This document shows, one piece after another, positions 8,212-18,011 of a DNA stretch of 64,000 bases. Source of the DNA: DATBHM01 sp963772375 (GTDB lineage: Bacteria; Actinomycetota; UBA4738; JACQTL01); NCBI GenBank assembly GCA_963772375.1, contig CAVYXG010000001.1, forward strand, positions 186,001-250,000, given 5' to 3'. A program made the position numbers and the translations under genes. The stretch's first letter is position 1. Each line of letters starts with the position of its first letter. The notes beneath the pieces were generated by a model. The model did not search any database. It worked only from the letters and a program-made list of their open reading frames with translations, and had not been told where the DNA came from.

Positions 8212-9417
8212 ATGACTGCTCAGGACATGTCTCGGCTCCTTTCCGGGTCGGCCGAAGTGATTCCCGAAGAGGAGTTCGAGGCGAAGCTGGCGCTCGGGAG
8301 GCCGTTGCGGGTCAAGCTCGGCCTGGATCCGACGGCCCCCGCGGTCACGCTGGGGTGGGCGGTGGTGCTCCGCAAGCTCCGGCACTTCCAGGAGGCCGGC
8401 CACACGGCCGTGCTGATCGTGGGGGACTTCACCGCCCGGGTCGGTGACCCGAGCGGCAAGTCCGAGACCCGTCCCCGGTTGTCGAAGGATGTCGTCCGGG
8501 GGCACGCGGGCCGGCTGCTGGACCAGTTCTGGCGGATCCTCGACCGGGAGGCGACGGAGGTCCGCTCCAACAGCGAGTGGCTCGAGCCCATGGACATGGA
8601 GGCCGTGCTGCGCATGACGGCTGCCACGACCGTGGCCCGCATGCTGGAGCGCGACGACTTCGCCAGGCGGTACGCCGCGGGCCGGCCCATCTCGGTCATG
8701 GAGTTCATGTATCCGCTCCTGCAGGGGATGGACTCCGTCGCGGTGGAGGCCGACGTCGAGCTCGGTGGGACCGACCAGAAGTTCAACCTCCTGATGGGGC
8801 GGGAGCTGCAGCGCGACCACGGGCAGGAGCCGCAGGTGGTGTTCACCATGCCACTGCTGGAGGGCCTCGACGGCGTGCAGAAGATGAGCCAGTCCCTGGG
8901 GAACTACGTGGGCATCTCCGAGCCCCCGGAGGAGATGTTCGGCAAGCTGATGAGCCTGCCCGACGATCTGATCGCCAAGTACCTGCTGCTCGCGGCGGAC
9001 CTGGCGGCGGACGAGGTCGCCGCCGTGGAGGCCGGGCTGTCGGACGGGTCACTGCATCCGAACGAGCAGAAGCGCCGGATGGCCGGGGCCGTGGTGGAGC
9101 TGTACCACGGCCCGGAGGCGGCACGAGAGGCGGAGGAACGCTTCGACCTCGTGCACAGGCAGCACGCGGTGCCCGACGACGTGGCGGAGGCGAAGGTGCT
9201 CGGGGCCGTGGCGGTCGACGGCAAGGTGTGGCTCCCGCGGCTGCTCGTCGAGGTGGGGTTCGCGACGTCCAACAGCGAGGCCAGGCGGCTCGTGCGACAG
9301 GGCGGCGTCCGGCTGGATGGGCAGCCCCTCGGGGATCCCGGGGCGGAGTTCGGCCCGGACGAGCTGCGGGGAAGGGTCCTGCAGGCCGGTTCGCACCGTT
9401 TCGCCCGATTGGGCTGA
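8212..9417 (+). CDS. tyrS: Tyrosyl-tRNA synthetase with altered HIGH motif
   Basis: Charges tRNA-Tyr; class I synthetase of the TyrZ-like branch. The 401 residues show a Rossmann catalytic domain, KMSQS as the KMSKS loop (GVQKMSQSLGNYVG) and a C-terminal S4 RNA-binding domain (GFATSNSEARRLVRQGGVRL). The HIGH motif is unusual: where relatives have DPTAPDIHLGH, this protein reads DPTAPAVTLGW, so both histidines are replaced. The rest of the domain is intact (GDFTARVGDPSGKSETRP; VELGGTDQKFNLL). A second ATG at 8227 is possible. The rRNA operon promoter begins 22 nt downstream. Confidence 0.94.
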   Translation: MTAQDMSRLLSGSAEVIPEEEFEAKLALGRPLRVKLGLDPTAPAVTLGWAVVLRKLRHFQEAGHTAVLIVGDFTARVGDPSGKSETRPRLSKDVVRGHAGRLLDQFWRILDREATEVRSNSEWLEPMDMEAVLRMTAATTVARMLERDDFARRYAAGRPISVMEFMYPLLQGMDSVAVEADVELGGTDQKFNLLMGRELQRDHGQEPQVVFTMPLLEGLDGVQKMSQSLGNYVGISEPPEEMFGKLMSLPDDLIAKYLLLAADLAADEVAAVEAGLSDGSLHPNEQKRRMAGAVVELYHGPEAAREAEERFDLVHRQHAVPDDVAEAKVLGAVAVDGKVWLPRLLVEVGFATSNSEARRLVRQGGVRLDGQPLGDPGAEFGPDELRGRVLQAGSHRFARLG

Positions 9418-9439
9418 TCGGGCCTCGCGCCGCTCGCGG

Positions 9440-9468
9440 TTGACGCTTCCCAGTGCGGCGCTTATCAT
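9440..9468 (+). promoter_or_regulatory. rRNA operon promoter
   Basis: A -35 box TTGACG (9440-9445) and a -10 box TATCAT (9463-9468) are separated by 17 nt, a near-consensus housekeeping sigma promoter. It lies between tyrS and the 16S gene, about 300 nt before mature 16S. It is the strongest promoter-like sequence I can see in the window. Confidence 0.85.
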
Positions 9469-9532
9469 CACAGGTCGCGTCGGTCCCCGGCCGCCCTCCG
9501 AGGTTTCGCCGGGCCTTCCGATGCGCCTCGCA

Positions 9533-9543
9533 CCTTGAGAACT
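9533..9543 (+). promoter_or_regulatory. boxA-like antitermination element in rrn leader
   Basis: CCTTGAGAACT in the leader is repeated exactly at 11553-11563 in the 16S-23S spacer. Position and sequence resemble the boxA elements bound by NusB/NusE that prevent premature Rho termination of rRNA transcripts. The remaining leader (9469-9767) has no gene that I can support. Confidence 0.6.
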
Positions 9544-9767
9544 GGACAGTGTGCCAAAAGCCAGTGCGTTCCCGTCAGGCACGGGGGGCGCGATTCGTCG
9601 TGTCCGAACCGTGGTCTGGCGATCGTACGAAAATCCGAACCGGACATTTACTGTTCCGGCCGGATCATGCAGGTCCCGAAGCGCGATGCCGCGCCGAGGG
9701 GCCGGCTCTCAACACGGAAGCGGAAATCCGCCCGGCGGCCTCGGCCTCCGGCGGAGGACCGACCTTC

Positions 9768-11301
<1,534 letters not shown>

Positions 11302-11552
11302 AGCCTTTGGCATCCGGTCCGTCGAGACGTCCGTCCGCGGAGCTCGACTGCAGTGGACCGAAAGGCACCAGGTTGATCACTGGCTACTCTCGTCGACCGC
11401 TCGAGCGGCCGGCCGGCTAGTACGCCTCCCTTGGAAGCTCACGCCTCGGCGTGCGCGAAGAGCGGAGGAGTGGAACGCCACTTCGGACCGTTTCGGTCGC
11501 GTCGGCGAGGGCACACTGTCCAGCTCCGAGGGTGCGATGCACTCCTCGCGAT

Positions 11553-11563
11553 CCTTGAGAACT
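11553..11563 (+). promoter_or_regulatory. boxA-like element in the 16S-23S spacer
   Basis: CCTTGAGAACT, identical to the leader copy at 9533-9543. A second boxA before 23S is the normal arrangement for rRNA antitermination. Confidence 0.6.
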
Positions 11564-11583
11564 CGATAGCGAGCGCGAGCATC
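11564..11583 (+). repeat. 23S processing stem, 5' arm
   Basis: These 20 bases are the exact reverse complement of 15754-15773. The two arms would form a 20-bp helix bracketing 23S, the typical RNase III cleavage stem of pre-rRNA. Confidence 0.85.
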
Positions 11584-12737
11584 AACTACGAGTCAAGTTA
11601 CAAAGGGCTCACGGTGGATGCCTTGGCGCCAGGAGCCGATGAAGGACGCGTCAGGCTGCGAAAAGCCTCGGGGAGCCGCCAAGAAGGCTGGGATCCGAGG
11701 GTGTCCGAATGGGGAAACCCGGCCGGGGTCATGCCCGGTCACCCAGGTCTGAACACATAGGGCCTGAGGAGGGAACCGCCTGAACTGAAACATCTCAGTA
11801 GGGCGAGGAAGGGAAAGCAACCGCGACTCCCCAAGTAGCGGCGAGCGAACGGGGAAGAGCCTAAACCGACGTGGTGTGATAGCCCGGTGGCGTTGCCATG
11901 TCGGGGTAGTGGGACCCATCAGAACCTGCACCGGAGGGTTCAGGGAGTTACAAAGACTGCGGTTAGTCGAAGCTTCATGGAAAGGTTCGCCACAGAAGGT
12001 AACAGCCCTGTAGACGAAAACCGACAGTCCTCCCGATGGTGTTCCCGAGTAGCACGGAGCCCGTGGAATTCCGTGTGAATCTGGGGGGCCCACCCCCTAA
12101 GGCTAAGCACTCCCTGGCGACCGATAGTGAACCAGTACCGTGAGGGAAAGGTGAAAAGCACCCCGGGAGGGGAGTGAAATAGTACCTGAAACCGTGAGCC
12201 TACAATCCGTCGGAGCTTGTACGGGGGCGACCTCGTACGTGTGACGGCGTGCCTTTTGAAGAATGAGCCGGCGAGTTAGCCGTATGTGGCAAGGTTAACC
12301 GTTCTCGGGAAGCCGTAGCGAAAGCGAGTCCTAACTGGGCGATTGAGTCGCATGCGCTAGACCCGAAGCCGAGTGATCTAGCCATGGGCAGGCTGAAGCG
12401 AGGGTAAGACCTCGTGGAGGGCCGAACCCACCAGGGTTGAAAACCTGGGGGATGACCTGTGGTTAGGGGTGAAAGGCCAATCAAACTCGGTGATAGCTGG
12501 TTCTCCCCGAAATGTCTTTAGGGACAGCCTCGGGAGTTCAGTATCGGAGGTAGAGCACTGATTGGGCTAGGGGGCCTACAAGCTTACCGAACTCAGTCAA
12601 ACTCCGAATGCCGATGCTCTAGATCCCGGGAGTGAGGCTGCGGGGGATAAGCTCCGTAGCCGAGAGGGAAACAACCCAGACCGCCAGCTAAGGCCCCCAA
12701 TTCTGTGCTAAGTGGGAAAGGATGTGGAGTCGCACAG

Positions 12738-12799
<62 letters not shown>

Positions 12800-13719
12800 A
12801 AGTGGTTCCGCGCCGACAATGTATCGGGGCTCAAGCACAGAGCCGAAGCTGCGGCATTTCTCATATGACTCGGCCTATGCGGGCGACCGCCTAGGTCCAG
12901 GTCGAGGGATGGGTAGGGGAGCGTTCCCACGCGAGTGAAGCGGCGGGGTAACCCAGCTGTGGACGCGTGGGAAGTGCGAATGCCGGCATGAGTAGCGAAT
13001 GACGGGGGAGGAGCCCGTCCGCCGAATGACCAAGGGTTCCTGGGGAAGGTTCATCCGCCCAGGGTTAGTCGGGACCTAAGCCGAGGCCGAGAGGCGTAGG
13101 CGATGGACGACTGGTTGATATTCCAGTACCACCTCACCCGCGCCCAGGCCGAATCCACTGCGCTAAGGGAACCCCCTTCGGGGGGCTACCGACCCCGGTG
13201 GAGGAGGCCAGCGAAGGGGGGACGCAGAAGGGTACGTCGACCCAGGCGATGGTCGTCCTGGGACAAGCAGGTAGGGAGGCCCCCCAGGCAAATCCGGGGG
13301 GCTGCCAATCCCGAGATGTGACGTCGAGCCGCAACAGGCGAAGCGACTGATCCCATGCTGCCGAGAAAATCCTCTAGCGAGCTGGTGAGGTGCCCGTACC
13401 CCAAACCGACGCAGGTGGTCAGGTAGAGAATACCGAGGCGATCGAGAGAACCGTGGTTAAGGAACTCGGCAAATTACCCCCGTAACTTCGGGAGAAGGGG
13501 GGCCCCGGTAGGGTGTAGGACCTCGCGTCCGAAGCCCGAGGGGGCCGCAGAGACCAGGCCCAAGCGACTGTTTACTAAAAACACAGGTCCGTGCAAAGTC
13601 GTAAGACGACGTATACGGACTGACGCCTGCCCGGTGCCGGAACGTTAAGAGGAGGGGTCAGGTGCAGCCTTCGGGTTGCGCCGAAGCTCCGAATCTAAGC
13701 GCCGGTAAACGGCGGCCGT

Positions 13720-14448
13720 AAGACAGTTGCGGCTCCGAGGGAGTGATTCCTCGGAACAAACCCTGCTATATGCTGGAATACCCGAGCATCCCGCGGTACC
13801 GGCCATGTCAGACCCCCGTCGTAGGGTGGGTCGATGGCCGGTGACAATCCGACGGGTGCGGAAAATCAGCAGGAAAGACCCACTCACTCCGCGTGGCTGG
13901 ATCGAATCCCCAGTGACCTCGGTCACTACCTCGCGGGATTCGCCGACGGTGAAGGGAGCTTCAACATCCCTATCCGTCGGGAGCACGACCGCAGCATGCC
14001 GTGGAGGGTCGGCCTGACGTTCAACGTCTCGCAGATCGGAACGGAGGTCCTCGGGACCTTCCGGGCCGCACTGGGAGCGGGGACGATCAGGTGCCGGCCG
14101 GACGGTGTGTGCTACTTCGAGGTCACGAAGCTCGGCGAACTCGAAGAACGGGTGTTCCCGTTCTTCGAGAGATACCAGCTCCGCGGACCCAAGCAGCGCG
14201 ACCTCGCGGTCTTCCGCCAGGTCGCTGAGCTCGTCCGACAACGCGAGCACCTCACGCCATCGGGCGTTCGTCGCATCCTCGAGATGCGGCGGGCGATGAA
14301 TCGGGGCGGAAAGCGGCGGCGGCCGGATCGAGAGATCCTCGCCGTCTTGAGCGAGTGGGAATCCTCAGAGGCCATACGCAGGGCTCCTCGGATGAAGCCC
14401 GAGGATGAAGATATGGTCCACCCCTCATGGCGACATGGGGAATCGGTG
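13720..14448 (+). mobile_element. Group I intron 1 in 23S rRNA (after E. coli U1911), with LAGLIDADG ORF
   Basis: A 729-nt insertion splits helix 69 between GGCGGCCGT and AACTATAACGG. The splice signals can be read. The 5' exon ends in U and the intron ends in G. The guide GCGGCT (13729-13734) pairs with exon GGCCGU over 6 bp with the U-G pair at the splice site (P1). AGTT (13725-13728) pairs with the first four bases of the 3' exon, AACU (P10). Conserved core strings include AAAATCAGCAGGAAAG (near 13862), CCTCAGAGGCCATACGC and GATGAAGATATGGTCC. It carries a LAGLIDADG homing-endonuclease ORF. Splice positions are inferred from these rules and from the rRNA match. Confidence 0.9.
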
Positions 14449-14490
14449 AACTATAACGGTCCTAAGGTAGGAAGCCCTCAGGCAGGCTAG
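13834..14490 (+). CDS. LAGLIDADG homing endonuclease of intron 1
   Basis: Intron-encoded endonuclease expected to cut intronless 23S genes and drive homing. The 218-residue ORF has a single LAGLIDADG-type motif, HYLAGFADGEGSFNI (about residues 31-45), so it should act as a homodimer. A later MNRGGKRRRPDREIL segment resembles the C-terminal region of known rRNA-intron endonucleases. The reading frame overlaps the ribozyme: its start lies just before the AAAATCAGCAGGAAAG core, WESSEAIRR is read from the CCTCAGAGGCCATACGC core, and the frame continues through the 3' splice site and the 20-nt exon, stopping in intron 2. The last ~45 residues may be dispensable. No clear Shine-Dalgarno sequence precedes the ATG. 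Confidence 0.85.
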   Translation: MAGDNPTGAENQQERPTHSAWLDRIPSDLGHYLAGFADGEGSFNIPIRREHDRSMPWRVGLTFNVSQIGTEVLGTFRAALGAGTIRCRPDGVCYFEVTKLGELEERVFPFFERYQLRGPKQRDLAVFRQVAELVRQREHLTPSGVRRILEMRRAMNRGGKRRRPDREILAVLSEWESSEAIRRAPRMKPEDEDMVHPSWRHGESVNYNGPKVGSPQAG

Positions 14491-14784
14491 GGGGCGCTGC
14501 CCCCCGTGTCGGTGACGGCACGGTGCGCAGCCGGCTATATGCTGGAACGTCCGATGAATCCTCCGCTACTCGCCCCGCAAGGGCAGTGACAATGCGATGA
14601 GGTGCGGAAAATCAGCAGGAAAGGCTCGGGGCGTCCAATACGTCGCGAGAATCCTCAGAGGCCATACGCCGGCCCTCTCCCTTCGACCCGGGAGAGGATG
14701 AGATGGTCCGACACCTGCGGCGACGCAGGGAGCTGGGAGTCGTGCTCCAGCTCTTGTCCGGTGCCAACCGGGCAAAACGGTGAG
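14469..14784 (+). ncRNA. Group I intron 2 in 23S rRNA (after E. coli U1931), ORF-less
   Basis: A 316-nt insertion between CCTAAGGT and AGCGAAATTCC of 23S. With the rule that the exon ends in U and the intron in G, the junction is after U1931, a site I recall being used by bacterial 23S introns such as that of Thermotoga. It shares several exact strings with intron 1: GCTATATGCTGGAA, GTGACAAT, GGTGCGGAAAATCAGCAGGA (and following bases) and AATCCTCAGAGGCCATACGC. It has a similar GATGAGATGGTCC segment. There is no endonuclease ORF. A possible P1 uses GCCCTCAGG near 14474 but is imperfect, so the 5' splice site is less certain than that of intron 1. Confidence 0.85.
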
Positions 14785-14831
<47 letters not shown>

Positions 14832-15339
14832 CGACTTGGGCGCTGTCTCAACCACGGACTCGGCGAAATTGCACTACGAGTAAAGATGCTCGTTTCCCGC
14901 GACAGGACGGAAAGACCCCGGGACCTTTACTGCAGCTTGGTGTTGAGGTTCGGCAGACGTTGCGTAGGATAGGCGGGAGACTGTGAAGCCCGGACTCTGG
15001 TTCGGGTGGAGTCAACCTTGAAATACCGCTCTTCGTGTGTTGGGCCTCTAACCCTGGTCCGTGATCCGGATCGGGGACAGCGCCTGGTGGGCAGTTTAAC
15101 TGGGGCGGTTGCCTCCTAAAAGGTAACGGAGGCGCCCAAAGGTTCCCTCAAGCCGGTTGGCAATCGGCTGTCGAGTGTAAGCGCACAAGGGAGCTTGACT
15201 GCGAGACCGACGGGTCGAGCAGGTGCGAAAGCAGGGGCTAGTGATCCGACGACTCCTAGTGGTAGGGTCGTCGCTCAACGGCTAAAAGGTACCCCGGGGA
15301 TAACAGGCTGATCGTTCCCAAGAGTCCATATCGACGGAA

Positions 15340-15419
<80 letters not shown>

Positions 15420-15438
15420 CGGTACGCGAGCTGGGTTT

Positions 15439-15470
<32 letters not shown>

Positions 15471-15753
15471 TCGTGGGCGTAGGAGATTTGAGGGGAGCTG
15501 CCCCTAGTACGAGAGGACCGGGGCGGACGCACCTCTGGTGTGCCTGTTGTCGCGCCAGCGGCACGGCAGGTTAGCCACGTGCGGCAGGGATAAGCGCTGA
15601 AAGCATCTAAGTGCGAAGCTCGCCCCAAGATGAGATCTCCCACTGGGTCAACCAGGTAAGGCCCCTCGCAGACTACGAGGTTGATAGGCCGGAGGTGTAA
15701 GCGTGGTAACGCGTTGAGCCGACCGGTACTAATAGGCCGAGGACTTGACTTTC

Positions 15754-15773
15754 GATGCTCGCGCTCGCTATCG
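15754..15773 (+). repeat. 23S processing stem, 3' arm
   Basis: Exact reverse complement of 11564-11583; together they close a 20-bp helix around 23S. The spacer to 5S (15774-15898) holds further inverted sequence but no gene. Confidence 0.85.
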
Positions 15774-15898
15774 GGTTCATCAGGTGATCGCCTGAGGAAC
15801 GCTCGCATTGCTCGGACAAGCGTCCGCCGCTGACGGACGCCCGTGTCGAGTTCGTTTCGGACGAACCCGACGCAGGAGACAAGGCGGCGGAACCACCG

Positions 15899-16016
15899 TT
15901 TCGGTGGCCATAGCGGAGGGGAGACACCCGGTCCCATTCCGAACCCGGAAGTTAAGCCCTCCAGCGCCGATGGTACTGCCCTGGAGACGGGGTGGGAGAG
16001 TAGGTCGCCGCCGAGA
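15899..16016 (+). rRNA. rrf: 5S ribosomal RNA
   Basis: About 118 nt. The conserved loop CCCATTCCGAACCCGGAAGTTAAG and GATGGTACTG are present. The terminal helix pairs TCGGTGG (15901-15907) with CCGCCGA (16008-16014). It is followed directly by the operon terminator. Ends are estimated to within a few nt. Confidence 0.95.
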
Positions 16017-16028
16017 CATCGTCGCACG

Positions 16029-16054
16029 GAGAGCCGCCCGGCAGGGCGGCTCTC
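16029..16054 (+). terminator. rRNA operon terminator hairpin
   Basis: GAGAGCCGCCC (16029-16039) and GGGCGGCTCTC (16044-16054) form a perfect 11-bp stem with a 4-nt loop, 12 nt after 5S. The T-run is missing because the group II intron begins 6 nt downstream. Confidence 0.85.
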
Positions 16055-16060
16055 GGCGTT

Positions 16061-17963
16061 GTACGCCCAGCATGGGCGTGGACCAAGGGGTGAGAGTCCC
16101 CGAGGGGAAAGGCAGCATGAACCCTGTAGCTGAAGGCAACGGCGTCGTCGTGAGGCGGGGTCGGAAGGAAGCCGGAGGCGAACCCGCGAGCCGAGGAACA
16201 CGAACCGCGTACGGAGGCCAGGTCGTCCGGGCGAGCCTGCAACGCAAGGCGAAGCCCGAGCTGCCAAGGGACGGTCGGGGTAAACGCGGCGGTTGTGCGG
16301 GGAAGGCCCACGCTCTTATCTGGGGAGACCTGTTGGGGTGCCGGGACGGGGCTGCATGCCGAACCGGCCACCGTCCCGGTGACGGGGCGGCGGATCCGGC
16401 AGGGGTCAGCAGAGGCCGTAGTACCGGCGGGCCCTCAACCCGTCGGGAAGGGCCGAACGCGAAGCCGAGGGCGAGTGGCCACGGCTCGTGGGACGGAAGG
16501 CCGCAGCCAACCCACCTGAGGGGTGGGCCTGGCGGGGGAGGACGGCGGTGAAGCCGCCTGGGACCCCGCCAGAGCGGAGCGCGTCCCCGGCGCCCGACCA
16601 GCAGACCCTCATCCCGCCCGTTCCCCCCTCCCTGTGGGAGGCCGCGTTCTCGCCCGAGAACGTGGAGCGGGCGCTCCGACGTGTCGAGCGCAACGGGGGA
16701 GCACCGGGGACAGACGGGATGGCCGTCTCCGAGCTCCGGACCCACCTCTCCCGGGCCTGGCCCACCATCCGGGCGATGCTCGACACGGGCACGTACCGAC
16801 CCTCTCCCGTTCGCAGGGTGGACATCCCCAAGCACGGCGGCGGGACGAGGTCCCTCGGGGTGCCGACGGCGCTGGACCGGATGATCCAGCAGGCCCTGTT
16901 GCAGGTGCTCACCCCGGTGTTCGACCCGCACTTCTCAGCATCCAGCTACGGCTTCCGTCCGTCGAGGAGCGCCCATCAGGCGGTGCAGGCCGCCCGGGGG
17001 TTCATCGCCGACGGAGCCAACTGGGTGGTGGACGTCGACCTGGACCGGTTCTTTGACCGGATCAACCACGACGCCCTGCTTGCGCGGGTGGCTCGCCGAG
17101 TTACCGACCGCCGTGTCCTGAAGCTCGTCCGGGCCTTCGTCGAGGCCGGTGTGATGGTCGACGGGGTGAGAGTGCGAACGCCCGAGGGGACCCCTCAGGG
17201 TGGACCGCTCTCGCCGCTGCTCGCCAACATCATGCTGGACGATCTCGACTGGGAGCTGGAGGCGAGGGGACACCGGTTCGTGCGCTACGCCGACGACCTG
17301 ATGGTCTACGTGGCGAGCGAGCGGGCCGGACAGCGCGTGTTCGGAAGCATCGACCAGTTCGTCGAGCAAAGGCTCAAGCTCCGGGTGAACCGGGAAAAGT
17401 CGGCCGTGGCTCCGGCGACTCGCCGGACGTTCCTCGGCTTCGGCTTCTTCCGCCGGAACGGGAAGGTCAGCCTCCGGGTGGACCCCAAGGCCCGCATGCG
17501 GGCCAAGGACCGCCTGCGAAGGATCACTTCCCGTCGGTGGGGGATCTCGATGTCCCGTCGCATCGACGTGGCGAACTCCTTCGTCCGTGGATGGACCGGC
17601 TACTTCGGGCTTGCCGACACCCCGAGCATCTTCGCCGAGCTCGACGAGTGGCTGCGGAGGCGGCTCCGGCAGGTCCGATGGAAGGAGTGGAAGCGGTACC
17701 GCACGAAGGTCCGCAACCTCGTGGCGCTCGGCATCCCCAGGCACATGGCCCGCGAGTGGGCGGGCACACGCAAGGGGTACTGGCGTCTCGCGGGGTCCGC
17801 TCCTCTCCAACGCGCCATGCCGAACGCCAACTGGCAGCAACACGGCCTTGCCGGTTTCAACGACTCCTACCGTCGCGTTCGGGATGCTTGGCGAACCGCC
17901 GGGTGCGGACCCGCATGCCCGGTGGTGTGGGAGGGGGCGGGCTAACCCCGCCCCCTACCCGAT
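16061..17963 (+). mobile_element. Group II intron (probably IIC) behind the rrn terminator
   Basis: A complete intron of about 1903 nt. The 5' end reads GTACGCCCAGCATGGGCG, a typical group II start, followed by about 480 nt of structured domain I-like RNA. Domain V is visible at 17895-17926: a 9-bp lower stem ACCGCCGGG/CCCGGTGGT, a 2-nt bulge and a 4-bp upper stem, with a CGC triad near the base. Domain VI is at 17929-17960: a long stem with A17957 bulged as a branch point, 6 nt before the 3' end GAT (17961-17963). The position just downstream of a terminator hairpin is the known preference of group IIC introns. It encodes a reverse transcriptase/maturase. Confidence 0.88.
16548..17945 (+). 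CDS. ltrA-like: Group II intron reverse transcriptase/maturase
   Basis: Intron-encoded protein that helps the intron splice and reverse-transcribes it during retrohoming. The 465 residues include RT blocks (GGAPGTDGMAVSEL; IPKHGGGTRSLGVPTALDR; DVDLDRFFDRINHDALL; TPQGGPLSPLLANIMLDDLD), the catalytic motif RYADDLMVY and a maturase (domain X) region ending WRLAGSAPLQRAMPNANW. There is no HNH endonuclease domain, as in group IIC proteins. The frame is open from 16488, but the GTG at 16548 has a strong GGGGGAGGA Shine-Dalgarno sequence, so it was chosen. The C-terminal codons run through domain V, and the TAA stop lies in the terminal loop of domain VI. Confidence 0.92.
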   Translation: MKPPGTPPERSASPAPDQQTLIPPVPPSLWEAAFSPENVERALRRVERNGGAPGTDGMAVSELRTHLSRAWPTIRAMLDTGTYRPSPVRRVDIPKHGGGTRSLGVPTALDRMIQQALLQVLTPVFDPHFSASSYGFRPSRSAHQAVQAARGFIADGANWVVDVDLDRFFDRINHDALLARVARRVTDRRVLKLVRAFVEAGVMVDGVRVRTPEGTPQGGPLSPLLANIMLDDLDWELEARGHRFVRYADDLMVYVASERAGQRVFGSIDQFVEQRLKLRVNREKSAVAPATRRTFLGFGFFRRNGKVSLRVDPKARMRAKDRLRRITSRRWGISMSRRIDVANSFVRGWTGYFGLADTPSIFAELDEWLRRRLRQVRWKEWKRYRTKVRNLVALGIPRHMAREWAGTRKGYWRLAGSAPLQRAMPNANWQQHGLAGFNDSYRRVRDAWRTAGCGPACPVVWEGAG

Positions 17964-17999
17964 TCCGGGCCCGCCCGGTGGCAGGGCGCCTCCGCCCGC

Positions 18000-18005
18000 T
18001 ACGCT
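18000..18005 (+). promoter_or_regulatory. -10 box TACGCT of the TPR gene (leaderless)
   Basis: TACGCT ends 6 nt before the ATG at 18012, predicting a leaderless mRNA. It lies 37 nt beyond the 3' end of the group II intron, so the intron has not separated this gene from its promoter. Confidence 0.5.
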
Positions 18006-18011
18006 TGGTGC

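Noticed and set aside
13131..13206. A third intron in 23S
   Set aside because: It is only about 76 nt, has no group I core, and coincides with an insertion position known from actinobacterial 23S genes.
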